Positions 39,811 through 50,825 of a DNA stretch of 64,000 nt are shown here, one piece after another. The notes beneath the pieces are model-generated. The model saw only the letters and a list, made by a program, of their open reading frames with translations, was not told the DNA's origin and did not search any database. The stretch's first letter is position 1. Every line of letters starts with the position of its first letter. The position numbers and the translations under genes are program-made. Source of the DNA: Rotaria socialis (Eukaryota > Rotifera > Eurotatoria > Philodinida > Philodinidae). Where the stretch lies: positions 310,001-374,000 of the forward strand of contig CAJNYU010002338.1 of the NCBI GenBank assembly GCA_905331475.1. The letters run 5' to 3'.

Positions 39811-40149
39811 ACAATATTTATTTATTAAACTACAAACTTTACAATTCTAGTTAACACTGATATAACTAAAGAAAAACATAGAGGTCATTATGAAGAATCA
39901 TCGAGATTCTTTGACAATAATATCTCAACACACAGTTTTCAATCACGGATATTTATTGACAAGATGAGAAAAATATATTTTTCTCAAATTATCTTTTGAT
40001 AGAATCAAATTCAATCATTTTTTTGAACGTTTAGTAGTCATTCATTGCCTTAATTGAAATAGGATCAGAGTTTATATAACTGCAGTAGTCATTTCAATAT
40101 CATGAACAGCTTCAGGACCTATAGACTGCATTCAACGTTATCATATGAC
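39811..40149. other. Spacer
   Basis: AT-rich sequence between the RPL23A 3' end and the candidate insertion starting at 40150. Nothing is recognised in it. Confidence 0.4.
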
Positions 40150-41382
40150 CAGGGATCGCAGCAACACTACTTTCCTGATTTTTTTGAGAACATCCTGATT
40201 GGTCCTGATTTCCCTTAGTTTTCCTGATTTTTTGAACTAGCATCCGATGACTGTAATGAATTACTGAAAATAATCAACACGCAACTTCTTTCTCCGCAAC
40301 AGGCCATCTATCTTCTTTTCAAACCAATCGTGACTGCTTTTTAACTGATAAATGAAAAAGAATTTCACAAATTTCATTTATTTATTATGCATAACTAAAA
40401 TTCAATTTATTTGTGGGACGCTCAAAGTGTTTCTTCAGATCACCCCAATCCGCATTACGACAGTTGAGTTTGTTAGTATTACGAACAATACAGATGAAAG
40501 TGCATTTGTCCTTTCCAACCTTCGGCCAACGGGAACACGGTTCTCCATGTTGAATCAACTTTTATAGCCACTTTGGCGAGAAATGAGTATCGTTTGACAT
40601 TGATTATGTGAAAATAGTAATTATCAAATGCAAAAAGAATGACGTGCCTTACTGAGCCTGAACCGGACCTGAATCAGGTTCATAAAGCCTCTTTGAAATC
40701 TGACCTGGTGAATTCGTACTTTGATAGTGTCAAAAAAATGTTCAAATCGGAAAGGTTGAACCTAGACCCCACTTGGTTCGGGGCCACCCCGGCAAGCTCT
40801 ACTTGCCGGCGCCATTGTTTATTGAATGTCGCATCCTTTTCCGCATGTCTATGCTAGTTGTCAAATCTTTATAACGAAATGAATCATAGTCAAAATATCA
40901 AATGAGCCACTCGGGCAATGATCAAAGCATCAATCACATAGCGTCAGAAAAGGCTACTGTGTGTATGAACAATGAAACAAGTGCACATACTTAAAATAAG
41001 TAACTTAATGATACAACTAGAAATGCATTGACTATTTAGCATTCCAGGAGTGAATAACCCCTTTACAGAACAGAGAACAATGGCAGCACAGAAAAATCAG
41101 CTTTCATAAGAAAAGTTTTTTAATAGCGTTTCTTAGCACTAAATCTTGAAAGATAAAATATCATTGTTATTCTCCCTATTACTGCATAACTTAGTATGAG
41201 AAATGAGCAACAAAGATAGACAAAAGAACTGAAAACAAAAGTCTTTAGTTAGATGCGTTTTCCTTGACGGAAAGATACGTAAAAGTCCAATATTTATGAT
41301 GAATATTCACTAATTCTGATTTTTTTCTTTTGAATTCCTGTCCCGATTCCTAATTTTGCATACCAGACCGCTGTAACCTCTG
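40150..41382. mobile_element. Candidate 1.2 kb non-autonomous insertion
   Basis: The segment begins CAGGGATCGCAGC and ends GCTGTAACCTCTG, and is immediately flanked on both sides by TATGAC (40144-40149 and 41383-41388), consistent with a target-site duplication. The ends share imperfect terminal inverted similarity (CAG, GG, CAGC). Near the left end are several copies of TCCTGATT and at the right end related CTGATTTTTTT and TCCCGATTCC. Inside lies a GC-richer patch (40640-40860) with a palindromic GCAAGCTCTACTTGC. No transposase is visible; the 72-codon frame at 40639 is not convincing. The duplication is 6 rather than the 8 bases expected for hAT, so classification is open. Confidence 0.4.
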
Positions 41383-41388
41383 TATGAC

Positions 41389-43008
41389 TTATGAATGTTA
41401 ATGTTAGCTACTAAAATTATGACAACGAAGACTGTTAGCTATTAAATATGAATAACACGCCATCCCTTGGCAATATATATTCGATAGAGTTGAATTTAGT
41501 GAAAATCTATTCATATAACAACTTTTCTAGGTTTTTAAAGAAATCTTTGCATTAACACTCTAGAACGGTGTTTCAGTAGAAACATGAAATTTCAAGAATC
41601 TATTTCATACAGGAGCATATTATAGTTTTAGTGAAGAACTTGAATTTTAGTCTTAGCTGATATTTATACGAGAAGATATCATAAAATTGAAATAGATTTT
41701 CTTCGATCTCTTAAAATATTCAGAAAAAGAACTCAATTATATTAGTCATCATGTTTGACACTTTTCTCTTCGGTTTGTTTCGGCTTCAATTATCCTTGAA
41801 AAAATCTTCTGAAATCTTAACATTATTGAAAATGAATCTTCTCTTCAGTAAATTAATTTCTTTAGAAAAAAGAGTATCTGAAACTTGCGACATACATTGT
41901 CTTGATTGCTGTAAAATATCGTTCGTGCTATTTAATCATACTAATCCTATCAATAGATTGAGCAGCCTATAAATTATTCACTATATGCAACAGGTCCAAT
42001 TTGTAAGTCAACATACGCCTTCTAATTTGTTAGTAGTGTATTTTATTTTTTGTATAAAATGCATGTTGATTTGAATGATAACATTAACTCTAATTTTTAT
42101 ATCTAAATAAATTACTGTTGTTAGAATAGTTGAATCATGATTAGATGGAATCTAGTGAATGATTTAAAAGCTAGTCGTATTCACCGCGTATTTTTTACTC
42201 ATGATGCTAGAACAGAATTCGCATCTCTACCACCTGGATTCTTTTTTTTACGTTGCTTTTGAATGAATATCAACCACATTGGTCCCAATAAACTGATTAC
42301 TTTTAACAGTGGAACAATCGAAGCACATTATATCACGATCATGTACGAAATTGTCGTGCATTTGCTCTATTGGGATGATTTTATTAACTTTTATAAATCT
42401 TGTCGAAACCTTATTTCATGTTAATTTTGTATGCAATATCACATTACTATGTCTTTTTACTTTCAAGTTACATTGAATTGTATTCACCTTCTAGGATATA
42501 AAAGTTTCAGGCCAGCTGATTCTAATTCATATGCTTGCAATGTATCTACTCTTTATGATGTTTCTGATTGACCTCTTGATATTTTTCGTATATTGTTTGT
42601 AAACGTTCACAGTATCAACTGACTATTTTTAAATCAATTTGTTTCATAAAGATGCACTATTATACACATTTCGAATAGAATTATGTAAGATTGAAAATGA
42701 AAAAAACAAACAATGAAGTAGATTTCTACCAAAAACATAATGTAGCACGAGAACCGATAATTATTTAAAGCAAATATAAAAATCTATTTTTTTAAAGTGA
42801 ATCTTTGAAATCATTTTTTTATTATTTGGCTTTCTTTTTTTCTCCAAAAAATCAAAACTGTATTTTGAGTGATAACAATAACAGTGAAGAGAAAGTAAAC
42901 AAAAACAATAATCAATGACCAAGAAAAACAATGCTACGTATAAATAAAAAAAAGTTCCCAAAGATGACAAATGAAAATGAAAACTATTAATTGAACTTGT
43001 TAATATGT
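41389..43008. other. Gene-free stretch downstream of OSTC
   Basis: No gene is seen. The frame at 41751-41972 (plus) and the hydrophobic minus-strand frame at 42761-43012 show no conserved features; the latter overlaps the 3' end of OSTC in another frame. Confidence 0.45.
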
Positions 43009-43625
43009 TCAAGTTAAATAACTTGGCATCTTGATGCTAAAATGTGAGAAAAAATGAGTAAGACTATGTTACCTTCTATTTTAATTTTAACTTACCGAAT
43101 AAAAATTTTAGTAGCACAATATGCAACAAGAATAAAGATAAATGAACAAATAATCATCAATACCCGATTAAGACGTGGCATATTCGGTTTATTGGTTTGA
43201 TCAAGTAAAATAAATCCAAGACCACCTAACGTAAACATAAATGAAGCAGCAAGCCCTTCCATAATATATTGGCCATTAATACGCCATGCCATGAAAGCCA
43301 CTGGTTTATGATGACCATATTCATCCGTTGTACTACCTGAAGAAATGAAAATAATTCAAAAATGAAAAATAAATCTTTGTTTATTCTACTGACCAACACT
43401 TGGTGGTTCTACGATGATATCATAAATGACACCGGCAGTGACGAGAAAATAAGAAACAAGTAAACCAAATAAAACCCTTGTAGTCAAAAAAAGAAAAGCA
43501 ATAAAATAGATCGACTTGATTTTATCTTACACTGTATTTGAAGGTTTTCGAATCCATGACGGCTTTTTTAATTTCAAATTCGGGCACTGCACAATAGTAA
43601 ACGGAAGTCGATAAAGATTCTCCAT
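43009..43625 (-). CDS. OSTC: Oligosaccharyltransferase complex subunit OSTC (DC2)
   Basis: Four exons (43531-43625, 43394-43476, 43096-43336, 43009-43036) sum to 148 residues; human OSTC has 149. OSTC links the STT3A-type oligosaccharyltransferase to the Sec61 translocon for co-translational N-glycosylation. The start [20 protein letters not shown] is nearly the family consensus. [31 protein letters not shown] and the tail ending IKMPSYLT are also conserved. Three hydrophobic segments are visible (about residues 32-50, 85-105 and 115-137). The last exon supplies only nine residues. Introns are about 54-59 bases. A pyrimidine tract ending in AG (43659-43660) lies 33 bases before the ATG, suggesting a spliced 5' leader. 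Confidence 0.95.
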
Positions 43626-43660
43626 TGTTTTTCTCTTGTATAATCGAAGGAAAGAAATCT

Positions 43661-43985
43661 AAATAGAAAAAATTGTCTTTTAAAAGTAATTCGTTGCCTC
43701 TTTTCTTCTTGCTTACACCAATAGTTGGTGATGACTTGGCATTCTAAAATTCTTAATCTTTCCAATTAACCAATCGCAAAAAAGATATTAAAGAACAGTA
43801 ACATATAGCGACAACTATAGGAAACACAAGAAAAACATTTTCTATAAGATAGAATAGCTGTTCACTAATTAATACGATTATTATTAGTAAAGCTAGCACA
43901 AGCATTAATCTCTGAAATACGTAGATCATCAATCAACTGATTATTGAAAAAGATAACATTCTATAAATAATTTTTATATTTCTAT
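43661..43985. other. Upstream region of OSTC
   Basis: Presumed promoter and 5' leader of OSTC. A donor-like GGTGTAAG on the minus strand near 43714-43721 could pair with the acceptor at 43659-43660 as a 5' UTR intron of about 60 bases; this is an alternative to trans-splicing. Confidence 0.4.
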
Positions 43986-44300
43986 CATCAGCACCCAGAT
44001 CGATCAAAACGGATATCGTTTACGGTCGGTCCATTTTCTGAAAGTAAACTGTAGGAAAACGACATCTTTACGGCAGTAAACTGTCCGTATTTTCCCGTAG
44101 TACTGGATGCAGTAATACGGCACTGTAAACGATACCGTATTTTCGCCGTATACGGTCGTATATACGCCGGATTCTCATTACGACACGGCCGTATTCCTGC
44201 ATTCGGTATCATGACCGTATACGGTCCGTTTAGATATCGTTTTTTCACCGTAAACAGTCGTATACTGACCGTATTTTCTGACATGAGCAGGTAAGCAATG
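43986..44300. repeat. GC-richer cryptic repeat built on CCGTATTTT/TACGGTC words
   Basis: About 300 bases are dominated by shuffled copies of words such as CCGTATTTTC, CGTATACGGTC and GTAAAC on both strands (for example at 44036, 44089, 44146, 44211 and 44265). Base composition is clearly less AT-rich than its surroundings. The words are self-complementary in places, so the tract can form many small hairpins. The 114-codon minus-strand frame across it (43988-44332) reflects the repeat, not a gene. Confidence 0.6.
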
Positions 44301-44479
44301 TCTGTTTTGCTATAATCGTTTGATTCGTTCACTACCAGCAGCTCTTATGTTAAAGAAAATTTTCGAGAACCTATAATTAGAGTTGATAAAAAGATCTTTC
44401 TTTAAACTCAATTTTAGCCAAAAGCTTTCGATATAGATTTATTTATTAATTATCATAAATTACTACTTAATCGAATTCA

Positions 44480-45025
44480 TACGTCTACCCAGGTCGAACA
44501 GTCCGGCCTGGAAACGGTCGGTTCCGGGTAGTTCTGTTGGTTTTGAGGAAGCACTATTCCGGTTGGAAAAATTTCGCATTTTTTTCCGGTGATTTCCGAT
44601 CAATTCCTGCCGGAAAGCACCAAAACTTGGCAGGAATTCTCCGGAAAAGCCCGGCCGTATTTTTGACCGGAATACTTGTAACGAACAATAAGATATGTCG
44701 TGTTTTTCCACTCTCTCTTTATTTCAATTTGTCACTTCCTTTTATTGGTCTATTGCACTTCAGCGCACACTATCCACACAAACAGGAAGAGAACAGAGAG
44801 AGAGAGAGTGAGCGATATACAGCTAAAGATAGAGACCGTGCATGAGAGAGGAACATATTATTATGTACAAGAATATCACTTACACTCGAACATATGTATA
44901 AATTGGCACAATACTGCTTCCTTGTTCCGGCGATTTCCTGTGTTTTCCTGCAGGATATGGTGACTTTCCCGCATATTCCCTGAAGTATCCTACGGGATTC
45001 GGTGGCCGGAATGTTGGATCTGAGT
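44480..45025. repeat. Cryptic repeat tracts built on CCGGAA/CCTGCCGG words
   Basis: Two patches (about 44495-44690 and 44925-45020) are made of overlapping TTCCGG, CCGGAAA, CAGGAATTC and CCTGC words in both orientations, separated by ordinary AT-rich sequence with a GA microsatellite at 44795-44811. The composition differs from the flanks. The two patches may be ends of one degenerate mobile element, but no clear terminal repeats or target duplication could be fixed. Confidence 0.5.
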
Positions 45026-46315
45026 ATCGACGAATGTGTGACAAAGTCAATACATACCGCCCATTGAAAACATATTCCTGTTGCTGCTTGTTGTTTTTGT
45101 ACAATTTTCTATTCGAAATTGTTCGTGCGAAACTGAATAGATACATGAATGTGTTTCAAAAATGCTTGTTACTCAGCGTTTATACACCAACTAAATACTA
45201 TAGAAACTAATAGCTACTCGCATGACGATAAAAAGAAAGTAATTCTGATATTTTCATATCGATCAAAATGTATGATTCTTGAATTGTATGTCACTACTGA
45301 ATGTTGTCGTACTAAGTGTACTAGAGAAAACAGTAGAATTTACTGAAAACAAAGTTATTATATTCGATACTAATTAGTATGACTTCATAGCTACAAAATA
45401 TCAATATTTAGTATTTAGGATAAATCATGTGATTAACATGAAAAGAAACAATTAATTCGAGTGTGCATTCAAATCATACTACTGACAGCGCTCTGGGGCT
45501 AGTTTGACTATCGAAAATAGTACTTTAGAAGGCGAAAGATAATAAATCTTAGATGAAATAGATTTTTTATAGAATACATCTAGATATTATATTGTTCATT
45601 GTTTGGTGTCGTTTAACTAACAAAGAAAATCAGCAATTACTTTCTTACACGAAAGAGAATCACTAAGATTTTTAAGCGCCTATGCATAAAAGTGTAAAAC
45701 AAATAATGACACGGTTGAAGTTGTTTAAATGTGAAAAAGAATATTACAATACTATTGTAAAAATCTAATTTTGATTTAAAATAATGTAGTAAAACAAACA
45801 TCGATAGCAATATAAAAAATTCATCATAAAAATAATGACCAAAAAGTACCGAGAAATACAAAGAAGCACAGAATTACTCGTTTCCTCCCTTGAATTAAAT
45901 AGAAAAATTCTTTCTGAAAATGATTTACAATGTTTCGTGTTGGTTTTAAAGTATAATTTTGATAGAATTTAATTTATTATTCTTCAAAGAACTAAAAATT
46001 CATGATTTCTACACTATGGTTCGCCACGCCCATGTAAATTTTTAAGGCCAAGCATATGATCCAATAGACGGTACTGCTACGAATGTTCGATTATTTATTG
46101 ATCAAATATGATCTGAATTTAATTTAAAGCCAGCAGAAAATCAATTCCCTTTTTTGACTTTGATGATAGCCAAAAAAATGTCTTTTTTGTGTAGTAAAGT
46201 ACGTGAATTTGAGTTGCTTATTTATTTATTTTTGATATTTACGCTTTTTATTTTCGTTTGTCATTTTGCTTTATGCTATGTACATTTTTTGTATTACATG
46301 ATATTAGTATGAAAA
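45026..46315. other. Gene-free stretch
   Basis: No gene or structured repeat is recognised in this AT-rich stretch; the small frames at 45149 and 45637 are unconvincing. Confidence 0.45.
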
Positions 46316-46784
46316 TTAGGACTACGACAGCTCCAGCTCACGAACCCGGTTCAAACGAACCGATGAACTGTTCGAAAAGTTCAGTTCAGTTGCAAAGAAC
46401 TGTTAGAACAGTTCTTTCGAACTGAACTGAACTGTTCAAACAGTTCAGCTCAGCTCAGATAAGCTGAGATAACTGGCGAGCTATCCTATAGAGTACCTTT
46501 AGGACTAGGACTTCGACAGTTCAGCTCAGTTCGAAAGAGCTGTTCTGACAGTTCTCTTGAGCTGAACTGAACTGTTCGAACAGTTCGGTTCAGTTCGAGA
46601 GAGCTGTTCGAACAGTTCTGGCGAGCTGAACTGAACTGTTCAAACAGTTCAGCTCAGTTCGAGAGAGCTGTTCGACCAGTTCTAGTGAGCTGAACTGAGC
46701 TGTTCAGACAGTTCAGCTCAGTTCGAGAGAGCTGTTTGAACAGTTCACCAGTTCGGAACTGTTTCCGAACTGTTATAGTCCTAA
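46316..46784. mobile_element. 469-bp element of palindromic GTTC/GAAC repeats with flanking direct repeats
   Basis: The element begins TTAGGACTA and ends TAGTCCTAA (a perfect 9-bp terminal inverted repeat) and is bordered on both sides by TGAAAA (46310-46315 and 46785-46790), so it looks inserted. The interior is a dense array of GAACTGTTC, GAACAGTTC, CAGTTCAGCTCAG and GAGAGAGCTGTTC words. These form roughly 60-70-base higher-order units in the second half and are largely self-complementary. An internal copy of the terminus (TTTAGGACTAGGAC, near 46498) suggests nesting or duplication of a shorter element. No coding sequence is present. Confidence 0.7.
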
Positions 46785-46871
46785 TGAAAATAATAAATTG
46801 ATTTATGATGTACGGAAAATTCAATTTTAAAAATGAGAAAGTTAAAAATATCACAGATTTCAATTGCAGTT

Positions 46872-47038
46872 ACGGCTCCGATCATGGATCCGGTTAAATT
46901 TGGATTTTCAGTCCCAGTCCTTCTAAAATTTTAGACTTTCGGTCCCGGTTTCGGCCACAGTACCGGTAAAGCTCTATTTTTTGGCTCCGGCTCCGGCTAT
47001 GAGTACCGATATCGGAGCTCGTCTCGCACATCTCTAGT
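46872..47038. repeat. Cryptic repeat of GGCTCCGG/CGGTCCCGG words
   Basis: About 165 bases are enriched for CGGCTCC, CCGGTT, TCGGTCCCGG and GGAGCTCG in a GC-richer patch, ending CGGAGCTCGTCTCGCACATC. Its style matches the other word-shuffled patches in 43.9-47 kb. No target duplication was identified. Confidence 0.5.
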
Positions 47039-47719
47039 CACGAGCCTTTCCTTTCAGTCACTAATTTTGGCTCATGTAATTATATGTAAAAAGAAGCTGA
47101 CTTGACATTCAAGAAAAATATCCTGTTTTTTCGATTTTGAAAGTTGATTTAACTGAATTTTTTTTAAGAAACTTTTCTGAAATGTTTGTTTTTAATTACT
47201 AAAATGTTTATATCGATCAGATGGTTTTTCTGTAGGTGGCGCTACAAAACAACGGTAAACAGAATAGTAGTATAGTGTAGTTTTAGCTTGTCAAATAATA
47301 AAAATATTGTCAGATGGCGACGTAAATTGTTACTCATCGATTTTTCTCGATCAAAAGCTGAATAAAACTACAGTCATTTTTTCCTGCACTCACATCATTA
47401 TTTTATCGCAACTACCCGCGCTCTGACGCTTTTCTACGCTTTTTGCTCTCGCTCTTTCATTCTTCGTGTATACATGACATGACGTAAACCGTTGTAGTGA
47501 CGCCAAAAGAAATGAAGAAAATGGGGATTATAGGAGAAAAATATTTTTTTAAGGATATAAAAAAGAGATCACATCAGACAAATCAAAACCCTTTTTATTT
47601 ATTTCAAGGCAAGAGATGCAAATGACTATTCTTAACTCCAATGCAGAACAGTTGGGATGATATGTTTTTTTTTGTTGTAGAAATTAGATAAAGTCATTTT
47701 CTCTTTAAATACCGTTACC
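47039..47719. other. Upstream region of the stomatin gene
   Basis: No gene is seen. This should contain the stomatin promoter; no motif can be assigned. Confidence 0.4.
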
Positions 47720-49448
47720 ATGTCAACGAAACCACGTGAAAATATGATTGGTAGCAGTAGCCTTTCAGACGGTAAATTAGAATAATTTAGAAATACTTTT
47801 GTTTTTTGCAGTATTGTATTGATTTCCATGTTGCAGCTAATCCAGTACAAGTCATCAGAACAGGCTATTCAACAAATAATCAAAGTAAAAAAACTGAATA
47901 TTTGCCATGTTTGTTTTCTTTTTCTCTGGTATATTCCTGACGTCGAATGTATCTTCTATATCCCCGTACACTTTCGATACTGAGAATGAAAGAAACAAAT
48001 TTTGATAATGAAAAACACGTACACGTATCTTATTTTACAGTCAGATATTTGAGGGCACAACAAAATATCCCATAATTTGATTGTTTCTTTTTCATCATTT
48101 GATCCTTTTTCTCTTAACCGATAGATGATATTCGTAATACGGAGGAAGGTATTGGAGCCTGTGGATGGATTTTAGTAATCCTTTCCTATATTCTCGTTAT
48201 ACTGACATTTCCATTTTCACTATGTGTCACAATCAAAGTAAGTATGACTTATAATAATCTAAAAAGGTTTGCTTCTGTTTAATCAATAAAACTTTCCTCT
48301 AGGTTATACAAGAGTACGAGCGTGCTGTCATAATGCGTCTCGGCCGAATCGGTTCCGGTATGATTCAATAATAAAATAGAAATCTTTCAATTATGCTTCT
48401 GAAATCGCATAGACGGTGCTAAGGGTCCTGGTCTGTTTTTCATTTTACCGTGTGTCGATTCTATTGTAAAAATTGATTTGCGAACTGGTACGTAGAATTG
48501 ATTTTTTATTCGAGTTTTTAGGAAATGTAGAAAGAATGATGATTGTTTGTTTGTTTTCTAGTTACTTTCGATGTTCCACCACAAGAGATTCTAACTCGTG
48601 ATTCTGTGGTTAGCTATTCCGAATGAATATAAAACATTTTTGTAAATTATATTCTGTTTTTCTAGACTGTCTCAGTTGATGCTGTTGTCTATTTTCGAAT
48701 TTATAATCCAACTATTAGCGTAATTAATGTTGAAAACTCACCCATTGCAACACAACTACTAGCTGCTACTACTTTGCGTAACATTCTGTAAGTAATAATT
48801 TCGTAGTATCATAGAAACATTCCATTTTGTTTTTCTATATAGAGGTACTAAAACGTTGCAAGAGATTTTGAGTGATCGTGAAAACATTTCACATACAATG
48901 CAAGCACATTTGGATGAAGGCACAGAACCTTGGGGTGTGAAAGTTGAACGAGTAGAGATGTAATTATCTAAATATCTTGCAAATGTATGTTTCATAATTG
49001 ATTTCAGTAAGGATGTTCGACTTCCTGTAAGTATGCAACGTAGTATGGCTGCTGAAGCTGAAGGTCAGTATTAGTCGACATAATTGTATCTGAAGAATTG
49101 AATTAATTGATGTTTTCGTTTTCGTTTTAGCTACACGCGAAGCTCGTGCAAATGTGATTGCTGCAGAGGGTGAACAGAAAGCGTCACGATCTCTAAAAGT
49201 AAGATTTCTGTTTGAAGTCATATCTATCGAATCTCTATTTTCACCTACAGGAAGCCGCCGACATTATCAGCCAGAGTCCGATTGCATTACAACTTCGTTA
49301 TCTTCAAACATTGACGACTATATCGGCTGAGAAGAACTCGACCATTGTATTTCCGATTCCTAGTATGTAGCACTATATTCTTTTTCATACGCTTGCATCT
49401 ATCTTCTCTCTTATTCTAGTCGAACTTCTTTCATTGGTGAAAAAATAA
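47720..49448 (+). CDS. STOM: Stomatin (SPFH/band 7 membrane scaffold)
   Basis: Twelve short exons (47720-47771, 47837-47884, 48125-48237, 48303-48357, 48413-48487, 48562-48608, 48666-48787, 48843-48959, 49008-49063, 49131-49198, 49251-49362, 49420-49448) sum to 297 residues; human stomatin has 288. A polar N-terminus is followed by GACGW, with the cysteine that is palmitoylated in stomatin. Then comes one hydrophobic hairpin (about residues 52-70) containing the conserved FP. The SPFH domain follows: [58 protein letters not shown]. Next is the Ala/Glu-rich oligomerisation helix ([20 protein letters not shown]), and the C-terminus has [12 protein letters not shown]. Stomatins organise cholesterol-rich membrane and modulate ion channels. 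The first exon and start were chosen by splice phase and are slightly less certain. Confidence 0.94.
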
Positions 49449-50455
49449 CGCTTGACCATTTTCAATTATAACCTAAAATATCACAATGAAACAAAAAAAA
49501 ACAATTATTATTTTCATTTTCTAATTCCTCATTCATTCTTTTTTTTATCTAACTCATTAATAAATATATATTGAACATAAACACTTACAATACTTATAAT
49601 AACTATGTAGATATGAAGAAAAATGGATCGAGTTTTACAAATAATATGATATTTTCTTTGTTTATCATATCGACTATCAAAGTATGAAACATGATCTAAA
49701 AGGATCCATTTCGTCATTACTACTCTTATAATTTCTAAAAGTTAATTTAGAGAAGTAGACAGCGATACAATTTGACAATATCAACTCATATTGGATTGAT
49801 AGACACACACGAATATGTGGTTGACACTGCGTATACTATTGTCTGATATATGAATGATTACAGATAGACTTCATAATTCAGTATTTGTGAGATAGACCGT
49901 TATATTGTAGGTAAAATTAGTAGCATAAATAGTGTTTCTCTAATTAAATTCTTTGACGTCTTAAATGTTTAAGATATCAAATCATGCTTTTTATAAATTT
50001 TTCTTCGATGATGATCAGTTGAATTTCGCTTTTTAAATCACATCAACCTATAGAATCTTGTCTTATAGGTAGAAATAACAATTATTTTTCCTTTCATTCG
50101 ATAAGAATATTTTTATTGAAATGTTGCTTGCTGTTTTATTTTCATTATGATGTTACTACTGAATGTGGCTAAGCATTCTAAAGTAAAACAAAATACAGAT
50201 TTTTATCAAACATGCGAATACTCTTTGCGAAACAGTCTACTAATTGAATTTTACATTGAAAAGAACTTCTGAGTTGATCGAAATGCTTATGGACAATAAT
50301 CGACGAATTCACCATTTCTACATCATGATAGCAAGATTAAAGTAATTTAAAGTGCACCTGCGTTTCAATCCACGTAGCCACGATCGATGAAATATGATTT
50401 TCAACTCGGAAAATTTATCAAGCATCTTGAATAAAACTGGAATGATGAGAGAGAC
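49449..50455. other. Intergenic spacer
   Basis: 3' flank of stomatin followed by AT-rich sequence; nothing else is recognised. Confidence 0.45.
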
Positions 50456-50459
50456 ATTC

Positions 50460-50825
50460 ATATCTAACGAGGGAAAGACCCTGGGTGTTTAACCGGAGAT
50501 CTCGGCGAAACCTATGTGAATTTATGCAGTCAAGTGCTGGTATCTCAAATGTAAAATAGTGACTGAGAGCAAACGAATCAAAAAATTTCAGTGAATAAAT
50601 TTTGTATAACCCCAATGAGAACCACCAGTGCTTGGTCATAAAATAACTCTTCGTCTGCAGTAACCGTCAGGGTTGCACAAATTTTTTTCACTGAATTTTT
50701 TTATTCGTCTGCTCCCAGCCACTAATTTGTTTATATTTGAGATACCAGCACTTCACTTCACAAACGTGCATAGGTTTCTTCGAGATCTTCGGTTTAACAC
50801 ACAACGACCTTCCTTCGTAAATACA
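50460..50825. mobile_element. Diverged inverted-repeat (MITE-like) element
   Basis: The left arm (about 50460-50615) and right arm (about 50672-50825) are reverse complements with many substitutions. Shared blocks include GTGCTGGTATCTCAAAT, GAGATCT, GAAACCTATG, AACGAAT/GACGAAT and TTCAGTGAA. The roughly 55-base centre is unrelated. No open frame is preserved. By eye the arms match at roughly three positions in four, so the element is older than the hairpin at 11655-12273. Exact ends and target duplication are unresolved. Confidence 0.7.

Noticed and set aside
43988-44332. 114-codon minus-strand frame
   Set aside because: It runs through the word-shuffled repeat tract; the codons follow the repeat rather than a protein pattern.
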